Of a stretch of 64,000 nt of DNA, positions 27,167-36,448 are shown in pieces (positions within the stretch are counted from its first letter, which is position 1; each line of letters begins with the position of its first letter). The notes under the pieces are model-generated. The model did no database searches. It saw nothing but the letters and a program-made list of their open reading frames with translations, and was not told where the DNA came from. Source of the stretch: CAVZXS01 sp963779325 (GTDB lineage: Bacteria; Bacteroidota; Bacteroidia; Chitinophagales; Chitinophagaceae); contig CAVZXS010000037.1 in the NCBI GenBank assembly GCA_963779325.1, positions 610,084-674,083 of the forward strand, written 5' to 3'. A program made the position numbers and the translations under genes.

Positions 27167-28420
27167 ATGGATATACTACGTTTTATAACTGCGGGCAGTG
27201 TTGATGACGGTAAGAGTACATTAATCGGTCGTTTGCTGTACGACAGTAAAAATATTCTAATTGATCAATTGGAACAATTAGAGAAGCAAACCAAAAACAG
27301 GGATGCAGGCGAAATAGATTTGGCTTTGCTTACAGATGGTTTACGTGCCGAAAGAGAACAGGGCATTACTATTGATGTAGCTTACCGGTATTTTACAACA
27401 CCCAAAAGAAAATTTATAATTGCTGACGCCCCGGGTCATGTGCAATATACCCGCAACATGATTACCGGCGCAAGCAATGCCAACCTCATTGTTATTTTAG
27501 TTGATGCAAGGCTGGGCGTGATAGAACAAACACGCCGTCATTCCATCATCGCTTCGTTATTAAAAATTCCGCATGTAGTAGTAGCCATCAATAAAATGGA
27601 TTTGGTAAATTACTCCCAAGACGTATACAATAATATTGTGATTGAATATGCCAAAGTTGCAAAATCCTTAGGGCTGAATGATGTAACCTATATACCCATC
27701 AGCGCATTAAACGGAGATAATATTGTGGACAAATCTGAAAACATTACCTGGTACGAAGGCGAATCTTTGTTAACCATTCTTGAAACAGTAGAAATAGAAA
27801 AAGATATAAACCTTACGGATGCAAGATTTCCGGTGCAGTATGTTATTCGTCCGCAAACAGATGAACTGCACGACTATCGCGGCTATGCCGGTAAAATAAT
27901 CAGCGGCATTTATCGAAAAGGAGACAAAGTAACAATACAGCCTGCAGGCATCAGCACTACTATTAAAACAGTAGAAATTGGCGGCGCCGAAGTAGAAGAA
28001 GCATTTGCACCGCAAAGCATTACACTGCAATTGGAAGATGATATTGATATCAGCCGCGGCGATATGATTGTAAAATCAGATAATCAGCCCGAAATTTCCA
28101 ACGAGTTAAGTATTTTATTATGCTGGATGGATAACAAATCTTTAATCCCCGGCAATAAATATTTACTACAATTAAACAGTCGCCTCGTAAAAACAATTAT
28201 AAAAGAAATAGAATATAAATTAGATGTAAACAGTTTGCAAAAAGAGTTTAATCCTGCATCGGTCGGGTTAAATGATATTGTAAAAGTAAAAATCAAAACC
28301 GCCTCGCCTGTAGCCTTTGACAGCTATGATAAGTTGAGTGTAAACGGCGGCGGTATTTTAATTGACGAAACAAGTAATGTTACTGTAGGAGCCTGTATGA
28401 TACAGGCTGCAGAGAACTGA
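27167..28420 (+). CDS. cysN: Sulfate adenylyltransferase subunit 1 (GTPase)
   Basis: This 417-residue CysN is an EF-Tu-like GTPase that drives APS formation with CysD. G1 is AGSVDDGKSTLIGRLL at residues 8-23, G3 is DAPGH, and G4 is NKMD. The two beta-barrel domains follow (ARFPVQYVIRPQTDELHDYR onward). The protein ends after domain III with no APS-kinase domain, unlike CysNC fusions, which fits the APS-type CysH. It is 90 bases downstream of cysD in the same operon. Confidence 0.96.
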   Translation: MDILRFITAGSVDDGKSTLIGRLLYDSKNILIDQLEQLEKQTKNRDAGEIDLALLTDGLRAEREQGITIDVAYRYFTTPKRKFIIADAPGHVQYTRNMITGASNANLIVILVDARLGVIEQTRRHSIIASLLKIPHVVVAINKMDLVNYSQDVYNNIVIEYAKVAKSLGLNDVTYIPISALNGDNIVDKSENITWYEGESLLTILETVEIEKDINLTDARFPVQYVIRPQTDELHDYRGYAGKIISGIYRKGDKVTIQPAGISTTIKTVEIGGAEVEEAFAPQSITLQLEDDIDISRGDMIVKSDNQPEISNELSILLCWMDNKSLIPGNKYLLQLNSRLVKTIIKEIEYKLDVNSLQKEFNPASVGLNDIVKVKIKTASPVAFDSYDKLSVNGGGILIDETSNVTVGACMIQAAEN

Positions 28421-28468
28421 TTTTTCATTCTCTTCTGCATACGGCGGTATAAAAGATAAAAAAATACG

Positions 28469-29281
28469 ATGTCACTTCAAAACATTAATAAATCGGGAAA
28501 AGTAATTATTGCTGGCGCCGGCCCCGGCGATGCTGAATTAATTACTGTAAAACTGCTGCGCAGGTTGGCCGAAGCGGATGTAATAATCACTGACAGGTTG
28601 GTGAACCCCGCTATTATAGAAGAACATGCCAATAAAAACGCATTAGTAATACAGGCCGGTAAACAAGGTTACAATGACGCCTCTGTTTCACAAGAAGAAA
28701 TAAATCAACTGATTCTTACACATGCGCTGCAAGGCAATACAGTATTGCGCCTGAAAGGCGGCGATGTTGCTTTTTTCAGCAATGTATTAGATGAATTAGA
28801 AGTAATTACTGAAAATAATATTGATTTCGAAATCATCCCCGGCATAACTGCCGCTTCCGGCGCTTCGGCTTATACGGGTATTCCTTTAACAGCCCGCGGC
28901 TATTCGCAGGGTGTGCAGTTTGTTACGTACAATCCAACTACGCAGTACAGTCCTGAAAAATGGAAACAGCTTGCCGCTGCCAATGATACCTTGGTATTTT
29001 ATATGTCATCAAAAAACATTGCGGATGTGGCCGAGCTGCTGTTGCGCTATTCAAAAAAAATTGATACCCCGCTGGCGGTTATTGAACAGGCGACAACACC
29101 TCACCAGCAAATACATATTACCACTTTAAAAAATTGCAGAGAAGATTTTTTTAATAAAGAATTCAGTTCGCCGTCGTTGATCATTATCGGCGAAGTAGTA
29201 AATCTTCATCAATCGTTTAACCCGGCTAAAGAAAGTAATACACCGGGCAGTGTTTTTGAAGAATTGAATAATAGTATATAG
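28469..29281 (+). CDS. cobA: Uroporphyrinogen-III C-methyltransferase
   Basis: This 270-residue tetrapyrrole methylase uses two SAM molecules to convert uroporphyrinogen III to precorrin-2. The N-terminal AGAGPGDAELITVKLLRRL is the family's P-loop-like motif. LRLKGGDVAFFSNVLDELE near residue 90, IIPGITAASGASAYTGIPLT near 130 and the ending SLIIIGEVV are characteristic. In E. coli this activity is the C-terminal half of CysG; here it is a free protein, and the other half (precorrin-2 dehydrogenase) occurs in the fusion at 39788-41272. It lies directly upstream of cysJ and cysI, whose sulfite reductase needs siroheme. Confidence 0.94.
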   Translation: MSLQNINKSGKVIIAGAGPGDAELITVKLLRRLAEADVIITDRLVNPAIIEEHANKNALVIQAGKQGYNDASVSQEEINQLILTHALQGNTVLRLKGGDVAFFSNVLDELEVITENNIDFEIIPGITAASGASAYTGIPLTARGYSQGVQFVTYNPTTQYSPEKWKQLAAANDTLVFYMSSKNIADVAELLLRYSKKIDTPLAVIEQATTPHQQIHITTLKNCREDFFNKEFSSPSLIIIGEVVNLHQSFNPAKESNTPGSVFEELNNSI

Positions 29282-29316
29282 AAACAAAAATCGGTCAGTA
29301 TAATTCGAAAAAAATA

Positions 29317-31011
29317 ATGATAGCAGAAGCAAAATTAAAAAAGCTGCAGGAAATAATAACAGCTTCATCCAAGGAGGAAATACTTTGGATAAACGGTTAC
29401 CTGAACGGTATTGTTGCGGGTACCTCTGCAAATAAGGGCATCGAAACAAAATTGAACGGAACAAAGAAAATTACAATTACCTACGGTACCGAAACAGGCA
29501 ATTCGAAAAAACTTGCTACCGATTTCGCCGCTAAAGCAAAAAAGAAGGGCATACAAACCAAACTAATAAGCCTCGATCAATACCGCTTAACTGACTTACC
29601 AAAAGAAGAATATTTTTTTACCGTTATCAGTACGCATGGCGAAGGCGAACCTCCGGTCGCAGCGCAAAAGTTTTACGACTACATCCATAATAATGGATTT
29701 AGAGTACCGCAACTTAAATATGGTGTATTGGCTTTGGGCGATACCTCCTACCCTTTGTTTTGCAAAACAGGCGAAGATGTAGATATTCAATTGCAGCAGT
29801 TAGGCGCAGACCGTATCGCACCGCTGCAAAAATGCGATTTGGATTATGAAGAGCCCGCAGAAGAATGGTTTGACCGGGTTTTAAAAACATTAGATGATAA
29901 TGCTGTTACAACAGTTTCATCTCCGCAGGTAACAGCAAAAGAAAAAGTCGCGGGTAAATTAATATTTTCCGGTACCATTTTATCAAATATTAATTTAACG
30001 ACTCGCGGTTCATCCAAAAAAACATACCATATAGAACTGGAAGCTGAAGGCGCTGAGTACCTGCCCGGCGATTCTATTGCAGTAATACCCGAGAATGATA
30101 AATATGTTGCAGAAGAAATTATCACATTAACAAAAACAGATGCAGGCAAAGTAATAACATGGAAAAAAGAAACGGGAACAATTGAAGAACTGCTAACTAA
30201 AAAAATAAATATCAGTTACCTGCTTGAAAAGATCGTTAAGCAGTATTCGGTTATCGCTGAAAAGGAAATTCCTGCAAAGCGTTACGATTTAATTGAGCTG
30301 CTGCGAAAATACCCTTTACGAAGCCCTCAAAAGTTTGATGAGTTACTGCAAATTTTGAATCCCATTGCACCGCGTATTTACAATATAGCTTCTTCACCGG
30401 CTGTACACGGTAACGAAATACACATAATTGCTTTGCAGGATGTATTTGAAATAGAAAATAAAAAGAAATTAGGTTTATGCTCTGCCTGGTTTGAAACAAA
30501 AAAAGAAGGCGATACTATTAATTTCTTTATTCAGCCTAATAAAAGATTCCGCCTGCCACCTGCTGGCAGAGATATTATTATGATTGGTCCGGGTACCGGC
30601 ATAGCGCCGTTTCGTTCCTTTATACATGAAAGAGATGTTGCCGGGGCGACGGGTCGTAATTGGTTATTTTTCGCCGAAGAAAAATTTACCACGGATTTCT
30701 ATTACCAAACAGAGTGGCAAAATTTTTTCAATACAAGTGTTTTAACAAAAATAAATCTTGCTTTCAGCAAGGACAATGAAGAAAAAATTTTAGTTCAACA
30801 TAAACTACAGCAACAAGCCGCGGAACTTTTTGATTGGATTAAAACCGGTGCATACATTTATTTGTGCGGGGAAAAAGAACCAATGAGCAAGGACGTAGAA
30901 GAAACGTTGCAGCTCATTTTTCAACAACAGGGTAATTTATCAAATGATGAAGCGAAAAAATATTTTGAGCTGCTAAAAGAAGAAGGCCGGTATATAAAGG
31001 ACGTTTATTAA
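29317..31011 (+). CDS. cysJ: Sulfite reductase flavoprotein subunit
   Basis: This 564-residue diflavin reductase passes electrons from NADPH through FAD and FMN to the siroheme subunit CysI. The N-terminal flavodoxin domain starts TITYGTETGNSKKLATDFA near residue 50, with STHGEGEPP further on. The FAD domain holds RIYNIASSPAVHGNEIHI (R-x-Y-S-I-type motif). The NADP domain has GPGTGIAPFRSFIHER near residue 426. The C-terminus ends RYIKDVY, the aromatic that stacks on FAD. It is cytosolic. It starts 36 bases after cobA and ends 25 bases before cysI. Confidence 0.94.
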   Translation: MIAEAKLKKLQEIITASSKEEILWINGYLNGIVAGTSANKGIETKLNGTKKITITYGTETGNSKKLATDFAAKAKKKGIQTKLISLDQYRLTDLPKEEYFFTVISTHGEGEPPVAAQKFYDYIHNNGFRVPQLKYGVLALGDTSYPLFCKTGEDVDIQLQQLGADRIAPLQKCDLDYEEPAEEWFDRVLKTLDDNAVTTVSSPQVTAKEKVAGKLIFSGTILSNINLTTRGSSKKTYHIELEAEGAEYLPGDSIAVIPENDKYVAEEIITLTKTDAGKVITWKKETGTIEELLTKKINISYLLEKIVKQYSVIAEKEIPAKRYDLIELLRKYPLRSPQKFDELLQILNPIAPRIYNIASSPAVHGNEIHIIALQDVFEIENKKKLGLCSAWFETKKEGDTINFFIQPNKRFRLPPAGRDIIMIGPGTGIAPFRSFIHERDVAGATGRNWLFFAEEKFTTDFYYQTEWQNFFNTSVLTKINLAFSKDNEEKILVQHKLQQQAAELFDWIKTGAYIYLCGEKEPMSKDVEETLQLIFQQQGNLSNDEAKKYFELLKEEGRYIKDVY

Positions 31012-31035
31012 TTACACAAGAAATTTTGGAAAAGA

Positions 31036-32700
31036 ATGACCGAAGAGCAAAAATTAACGGTAATAGAAGGCATAAAGACGAAGAGTACCGGTTTACGCGG
31101 TACACTGCAGCAAAGCCTGGCTGATGAAATTACCGGTGCGGTACGTGAAGACGATCATGCTTTAATAAAATTTCACGGCATGTATGAGCAGGATGACCGC
31201 GACCTGCGTGAAGAAAGAGCTTCAAAAAAATTAGATAAATTATATTCCTTTATGATACGCCTGCGTATCCCGGGCGGGTTAATGACGCCGGCGCAATGGA
31301 TAGCGGCGCACCATATTGCAGGAAAATATTCTACCGGTATTATAAAAATTACTACGAGACAAACCATACAACTGCACGGCATTCTAAAAAATAAAATAAA
31401 ACCCTCGCTGAAAGAATTTGATAAAGTAAAATTAGATTCTATTGCGGCCTGCGGCGATGTAAACAGAAATGTAGCCTGCGCATCGCATCCGTCGCAATCA
31501 GTCATACACAAACAAATACATGAATATGCCGATAAAATAAGCCGGCTGCTGCTGCCAAAAACGAGGGCCTATTATGAAATATGGCTGGATGAAGAAAAAA
31601 TAGAAGAATACAATGAAACAGATCCGCTATATCAAGATCGCTACCTGCCCCGCAAATTTAAAATTGGCATCGGTATTCCGCCTAATAATGATGTGGATGT
31701 ATTGGCAAATGATTTAGGTCTTATCGCCATTATTGAAAACAACCAATTGATAGGTTTCAACATTGCCGTAGGTGGTGGCCTGTCAACAACGCACGGCAAT
31801 CCTGATACCTATCCAAGATTAGCTACTGTTATTGGTTTTACCGGTACCGAAGAAAAAACATTAAAGGCAGTATATGAAGTATTAACCATACAAAGAGATT
31901 ATGGTAATCGCAGCGACAGGAAATTAGCGAGACTGAAATACACGCTTGATAAAATGGGTGTTGCTGCTTTTAAAAAAGAGTTGGAGAATCGCTGCGGATT
32001 TCTATTAGAATATATAAGACCGTATACATTTACAGAAAGAAAAGATTTATACGGTTGGCTGCAGGATGATTTTGGTAACTGGCATTATACATTATTTGTA
32101 GAAAACGGGCGGGTGCTTGACGATGAAAAAACTGCAATGAAAACCGGTTTACTGGAAATAGCTGAAAGCGGCAAAGCAAACTTTCGTTTTACAAGTAATC
32201 AGCATTTAATATTGAGTGATATTAAAGAAGAAAACAAAGCGGAAGTTGAATCAATTTTACAGAAGTATAAATTAATTGATCATACAGCCAATGCATCACC
32301 AATAAGAAAAAATGCGATGGCCTGTGTGGCGCTCCCCACCTGCCCGCTGGCTTTGGCAGAAGCGCAACGTTACCTGCCTTCCTTAATTTCTAAAATAGAA
32401 ACGCTGCTCATAAAACATTCTTTACAACAAGATGAAATAGTACTGCGTATGACAGGTTGCCCTAATGGCTGCGCAAGACCCTACGCCGCCGAAATAGGTT
32501 TGATAGGAACAGCGCCGGGCAAATACAATTTGCATATTGGCGGCGACAGGCAGGGAGAAAGATTGAATACCAAATACAAAGAAAATTTGAACGAGGAAGA
32601 TATTTTACAAACCCTGGATAATCTCTTTGAAGTGTATGTAAAAGAGAAAAACCAAGAGGAAAATTTTGGAGATTTTATAAAGCGAGTAATTCTTAATTAA
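31036..32700 (+). CDS. cysI: Sulfite reductase hemoprotein subunit
   Basis: This 554-residue siroheme/[4Fe-4S] sulfite reductase reduces sulfite to sulfide with six electrons from CysJ. It contains the two nitrite/sulfite reductase half-domains: the first substrate-side motif is TTRQTIQLHGILK near residue 111. The cluster and siroheme ligands are C-x5-C in ACVALPTCPLALAEAQRYL and C-x3-C in TGCPNGCARPYAAEIG. GGDRQGERLNTKYKENL near the C-terminus is also typical. The length and the cysJ partner point to the NADPH-type enzyme. Nitrite reduction is a possible side activity of the family. Confidence 0.94.
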   Translation: MTEEQKLTVIEGIKTKSTGLRGTLQQSLADEITGAVREDDHALIKFHGMYEQDDRDLREERASKKLDKLYSFMIRLRIPGGLMTPAQWIAAHHIAGKYSTGIIKITTRQTIQLHGILKNKIKPSLKEFDKVKLDSIAACGDVNRNVACASHPSQSVIHKQIHEYADKISRLLLPKTRAYYEIWLDEEKIEEYNETDPLYQDRYLPRKFKIGIGIPPNNDVDVLANDLGLIAIIENNQLIGFNIAVGGGLSTTHGNPDTYPRLATVIGFTGTEEKTLKAVYEVLTIQRDYGNRSDRKLARLKYTLDKMGVAAFKKELENRCGFLLEYIRPYTFTERKDLYGWLQDDFGNWHYTLFVENGRVLDDEKTAMKTGLLEIAESGKANFRFTSNQHLILSDIKEENKAEVESILQKYKLIDHTANASPIRKNAMACVALPTCPLALAEAQRYLPSLISKIETLLIKHSLQQDEIVLRMTGCPNGCARPYAAEIGLIGTAPGKYNLHIGGDRQGERLNTKYKENLNEEDILQTLDNLFEVYVKEKNQEENFGDFIKRVILN

Positions 32701-32844
32701 TAGCTTTATCGGCAGGTTTTGCATTAGATTTCCCGGGTGTTTTAATTCCCTCCCCAAATACGTCATCAGTTTATAAAGAATCAGGATTCATTTTTCAATG
32801 TAACATTAAAAGAGTTTAATTTGCTCTATTATAAAATATAGAAT

Positions 32845-34116
32845 ATGGCAAACACGGTTTCAATCAATTTTCGAGGCGGCATTATTTCTCCGGGTGATTT
32901 ATATAATATCATGCTTGCCGCGCAAAAAATAAAGGTGCTTTACGTACGCTTTGGTCTGCGCCAGCAACTGATGGTGGATATAGAAAACTACAATATTCCT
33001 GAATTTACGGGTGAATTGGAAAAATTAAATATCCCTTATGAAATAGACGGCAGTCAATTTCCAAATATCATCAGCTCCTACCCTGCCGAAGATATATTTA
33101 TACGCGATACCTGGCTTACTGAAGCCGTGTACAAAGATATTTTTGATTCGATTGATTATACGCCCGCATTAAAGGTAAATATCTGCGACAGTAATCAAAG
33201 CTTCACTCCCATGCTTACCGGCAATATAAACTGGGCAGCATCAAAGGAGTTACAGCATTTCTGGCATTTGATTATCCGTTTTCCGAAAACAAATATTATT
33301 TATGAATGGGATCAATTATGCAGCACGAATGACATTCCTGAAGTTACCAAAGCAATTGAACAGATCATTACATCCAACCCCGCTGCATATATTGATAATA
33401 TAAATGCAGACGGTGACAGTTTGTTTGCTTCGCTATCAACAGAAACGTTGAGTATTAAACCCGCAGAACATAAAGCCAATCTCCCGCAGTTTAATTTGCC
33501 CTATTATGAAGGGCTTAATCGCTATAACAATAAATACTGGCTGGGTATTTACCGAAGGGATGAATTGTTCAGTGTTGCTTTTCTTAAAAGTATTTGCCGG
33601 CAATGTTTAGATACAAAACCCGTACAACTTTGCTGTACCGCATGGAAAACAATAATGATAAAAGGGATTGAAGAAAAAGACAAGGCCGCCTGGAATCTTT
33701 TACTGGAAAAACACCAAATCAATATGCGCCATGCCGCCAATGAATTAAATTTCCAGGTAGAAGATAATTCTGTAGAAGCACTTGAATTGAAAAATTTCCT
33801 GGTTAAACATTTAAGCATCGATGACACACGAACTTTTGGAATTTGTATTGGCATAAAAACAAGAAAGAAAAGTGAAATATTCAGCAGCATATTGGTTCGG
33901 AAAAGATATCTTATTGATGTGTTGGGCATTCGGCTTTTTAAAGTGTATGATATTTTATGCGCCAAAGATTTTAATCCCAACGAAAGAACGGAAGAAATTT
34001 TCAGCAGCGGCAATCCGAAAATAGTTTTACCCGAGCAGTTACGGCGCAGTGTGCTGAAATACTATAATTACAGGGCAGGTATAATCAAAAAAAATATAAA
34101 GGCAGGTATAGCCTGA
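32845..34116 (+). CDS. Sulfite/nitrite reductase-like protein without siroheme motif
   Basis: This is a 423-residue protein. The N-terminus (VSINFRGGIISPGDLYNIML, then KVLYVRFGLRQQLMVDI) looks like the ferredoxin-like half-domain of nitrite/sulfite reductases (G-G-x-ISPGDL ... FG-RQ). The C-x5-C and C-x3-C ligands of the siroheme/[4Fe-4S] centre are absent; only CRQC and CC around residues 254-268 remain. Proteins of similar layout with an added C-terminal rubredoxin occur in Bacteroidota nitrate-assimilation loci, but this one has no C-x2-C rubredoxin tail. It may be an assembly, electron-transfer or regulatory partner of CysI. It is 144 bases after cysI on the same strand. The function is unknown. 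Confidence 0.6.
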   Translation: MANTVSINFRGGIISPGDLYNIMLAAQKIKVLYVRFGLRQQLMVDIENYNIPEFTGELEKLNIPYEIDGSQFPNIISSYPAEDIFIRDTWLTEAVYKDIFDSIDYTPALKVNICDSNQSFTPMLTGNINWAASKELQHFWHLIIRFPKTNIIYEWDQLCSTNDIPEVTKAIEQIITSNPAAYIDNINADGDSLFASLSTETLSIKPAEHKANLPQFNLPYYEGLNRYNNKYWLGIYRRDELFSVAFLKSICRQCLDTKPVQLCCTAWKTIMIKGIEEKDKAAWNLLLEKHQINMRHAANELNFQVEDNSVEALELKNFLVKHLSIDDTRTFGICIGIKTRKKSEIFSSILVRKRYLIDVLGIRLFKVYDILCAKDFNPNERTEEIFSSGNPKIVLPEQLRRSVLKYYNYRAGIIKKNIKAGIA

Positions 34117-34208
34117 AAAAATAAATTTGAAAAAAGTAAATATTCAGACTTATACATTTAGTAAATAAACATTGTCAAATTCATATAAAAAGCACGACGT
34201 ATCGGATT

Positions 34209-34240
34209 TCCAACCCCCTTTAGGGGCCGGGGGTTTAAAG
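34209..34240. repeat. GC-rich dispersed repeat at the MOSC gene start
   Basis: CCAACCCCCTTTAGGGGCC plus GGGGGTTT form a C-run/G-run palindrome of the same kind as in rarA and hemCD. It sits immediately before the GTG at 34241. If translation began at an upstream TTG (34172) the repeat would be read as QPPLGAGGL. Confidence 0.55.
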
Positions 34241-35044
34241 GTGAGTCAATTATATATTTATCCTGTAAAATCACTTGGAGGTATTGCTAAACAAAGGGCC
34301 GACATTACCGATACAGGTTTTAAATATGATAGAAAATGGATGCTGGTAGATGAAAATAATTTATTTATATCGCAAAGGAGCTGTCCCGAAATGGTATTGC
34401 TGCAAACCGCCGAAACTGAAAACGGCATTACCGTTTTTCATAAACAAAATCCGCAGGAGGCGATCATCATTCCCTTTGATAATGAAAATGATGAAAAAAT
34501 AAAAGTTGTGATTTTTGAAGATACTTGTGATGCGATAGAAGTTGGAAAAGAGCAAAACGAGTGGTTCAGTGATGTCCTGCAAACAAATTGCAAATTAGTT
34601 TGTATGCCCGATGATACAAAGCGATTGGTTGATAAAAAATATGCGGCCAATGAGGAGGTTACTTCTTTTACAGATGGCTATCCCATATTAATGATAGGGC
34701 AAAGTTCGTTGGATAGTTTAAATGAAAAATTAACGGAGGCATTACCGATGGATCGTTTCAGACCCAATATAGTTTTTACAGGCGGGCATGCCCATATTGA
34801 AGATGAGATGGCGTCATTTGAAATTAATAAAATTAATTTCCTTGGGGTAAAACTCTGCTCCCGTTGTGTAATAACAACCATTAATCAGCAAACTGCCCGG
34901 AAAGGAAAAGAGCCGTTAAAAACATTCGCTACATATCGCATGAAAGACAATAAAGTTTATTTCGGGCAAAATGTTTTGCATCAGCAAAACGGAGATATTA
35001 GTATTGGGGATGAAATAAAAATAATAACCGTAAAGAGTTTTTGA
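34241..35044 (+). CDS. MOSC domain protein (YcbX/mARC-like)
   Basis: This protein has an N-terminal MOSC_N beta barrel (VSQLYIYPVKSLGGIAKQRA) and a C-terminal MOSC domain. DRFRPNIVFTGGHAHIEDEM and LGVKLCSRCVITTINQQTA carry the conserved C-SRC-V-T motif whose Cys binds molybdenum cofactor in YcbX and mARC enzymes, which reduce N-hydroxylated or S-oxidised compounds. I chose the GTG at 34241 because the domain starts there. A TTG at 34172 would add 23 residues that include a dispersed repeat. There is no fused ferredoxin domain, so electrons must come from a partner, perhaps CysJ encoded upstream (inference). It lies between the sulfite-reductase genes and the hemA operon. Confidence 0.85.
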   Translation: MSQLYIYPVKSLGGIAKQRADITDTGFKYDRKWMLVDENNLFISQRSCPEMVLLQTAETENGITVFHKQNPQEAIIIPFDNENDEKIKVVIFEDTCDAIEVGKEQNEWFSDVLQTNCKLVCMPDDTKRLVDKKYAANEEVTSFTDGYPILMIGQSSLDSLNEKLTEALPMDRFRPNIVFTGGHAHIEDEMASFEINKINFLGVKLCSRCVITTINQQTARKGKEPLKTFATYRMKDNKVYFGQNVLHQQNGDISIGDEIKIITVKSF

Positions 35045-35174
35045 TTTAATGGCCCGTTATTAATGACCCGGAAAGAAAGCCATTTATACCGCCTCATCCC
35101 GCAATATCAGAAATACCAGAAAGAAAACAATGTATAAACACTTTTCTTACAATCGTTAGTTTAATGCAGATAGT

Positions 35175-35209
35175 TTTGGCGACATGCTATTAGTCTACTA
35201 AATTTGTAG
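35175..35209 (+). promoter_or_regulatory. hemA-operon promoter with CTAC-N7-GTAG operator
   Basis: TTTG at 35175-35178 and TAAATTTG at 35199-35206 with 20-base spacing form a consensus promoter. The near-palindrome CTACTAAATTTGTAG (35195-35209) overlaps the -7 box. It parallels the cysD operator and the second metY promoter, so the tetrapyrrole genes are probably controlled together with sulfur assimilation. Confidence 0.65.
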
Positions 35210-35227
35210 GATATTAAATGTAACCGG

Positions 35228-36448
35228 ATGTACAAGCAATTTTTTAAACAAAAAACAGATCAACTGCAACAGGAAGGTAATTACCGCTACTTCCTGAATG
35301 TAAGTAAAAGTGTCCGCCATTTTCCTCACTTTTATTATGAGCAAGCCGGTGAAACCAAACGTGCCTTAAATTTTTGCAGCAATGATTACCTGGGCATGAG
35401 TGTAGAAGAAGAAGTAATCGGTAAACTTTCTTTTGTATTGCATCAAAGCGGTACAGGCAGCGGCGGCACAAGAAATTTATCAGGCAATACGAATCATCAT
35501 CAATCTTTAGAACATACAATTGCCGGATGGCATCAAAAAGAAGCTGCTTTGATTTTTAGCGGCGCTTACTTAGCTAATCTTACTACACTGCAAACAATCG
35601 GCCGACACATGCCCGATTTGGTTTTTATTTCCGATGAACGGAATCATGCATCCATTATTGAAGGCATCCGCAGCAGCGGCAATCCAAAAAATATTTTTCG
35701 CCATAATGATATAAAGCACCTGGAAGAAATACTATACTCACTGCCGGTTACCCAACCAAAAATTATTGTTTTTGAATCCGTGTACAGTATGAACGGCTCC
35801 ATTGGGCCGGCGAAAGAAATCATAAGGCTGGCCAAGCAATACAATGCACTCACTTATATTGACGAAGTACATGCAGCAGGATTATACGGACCTACAGGCG
35901 CCGGTATTTGCGAGCAGGAAAATTTATTGAAAGAAATAGATATCGTTAACGGTACATTAGCCAAAGCGGTTGGCGCTATCGGCGGTTATATTGCGGCCTC
36001 ACAAACAATTATTGATTTTATAAGAAGTTTCAGCAGCGGTTTTATTTTTACTTCTTCGCTCCCGCCTGCAATTTGCGCCGCCGCGGAAAAAAGCATTCAG
36101 CTTATTCAACAGCAACCGGCACATCGTACTGCAGTACATGGCTTGGTACAATATTTACGTCGCCTGCTTGATGCTGCCGGTATTACATTTATAAAAAACA
36201 ATTCGCATATTACGCCTGTCGCCATTGCCGACCCTGTACAATGCAAAGCAATTGCTGACAAACTCTTAAATAAGTATGGCGTGTACGTGCAACCTGTCAA
36301 TCATCCTACAGTGCCGAAAGGCGAAGAGTGTTTACGTATTATTGTAACGGCGCGGCATACAAGAGAACAAATAAATCATTTAGTAAAAAGTTTAAAAGAA
36401 ATATTTATTGAACAAGGTACGCATCATATGCAGGCAGAGCAGGCTTAG
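35228..36448 (+). CDS. hemA: 5-aminolevulinate synthase (glycine C4 pathway)
   Basis: This 406-residue PLP enzyme of the alpha-oxoamine synthase family condenses glycine with succinyl-CoA to give 5-aminolevulinate. It matches the ALAS branch rather than BioF or Kbl throughout: YKQFFKQKTDQLQQEGNYRY at the start, FCSNDYLGM, GSGGTRNLSGNTNHHQSLE, FESVYSMNGSIGPAKEI, YIDEVHAAGLYGPTGAGI, the PLP Lys in GTLAKAVGAIGGY near residue 245, SSGFIFTSSLPPAICAAA and YGVYVQPVNHPTVPKGEECL. Bacteroidota normally make ALA from glutamyl-tRNA, so this gene is unusual in its host. It starts the hemA-hemCD-hemB unit and overlaps hemCD by 41 bases. Confidence 0.9.
   Translation: MYKQFFKQKTDQLQQEGNYRYFLNVSKSVRHFPHFYYEQAGETKRALNFCSNDYLGMSVEEEVIGKLSFVLHQSGTGSGGTRNLSGNTNHHQSLEHTIAGWHQKEAALIFSGAYLANLTTLQTIGRHMPDLVFISDERNHASIIEGIRSSGNPKNIFRHNDIKHLEEILYSLPVTQPKIIVFESVYSMNGSIGPAKEIIRLAKQYNALTYIDEVHAAGLYGPTGAGICEQENLLKEIDIVNGTLAKAVGAIGGYIAASQTIIDFIRSFSSGFIFTSSLPPAICAAAEKSIQLIQQQPAHRTAVHGLVQYLRRLLDAAGITFIKNNSHITPVAIADPVQCKAIADKLLNKYGVYVQPVNHPTVPKGEECLRIIVTARHTREQINHLVKSLKEIFIEQGTHHMQAEQA

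Noticed and set aside
27167..28420. A CysN-CysC fusion
   Set aside because: The protein ends at 417 residues after the third domain; no APS-kinase P-loop is present.
33549..34013. A 154-residue minus-strand open frame
   Set aside because: Antisense to the sulfite-reductase-like gene; Ser/Leu-rich composition typical of shadows.
35228..36448. Calling this gene bioF or kbl
   Set aside because: The blocks around the substrate and C-terminus are those of ALA synthase, and the gene is followed by hemCD and hemB.
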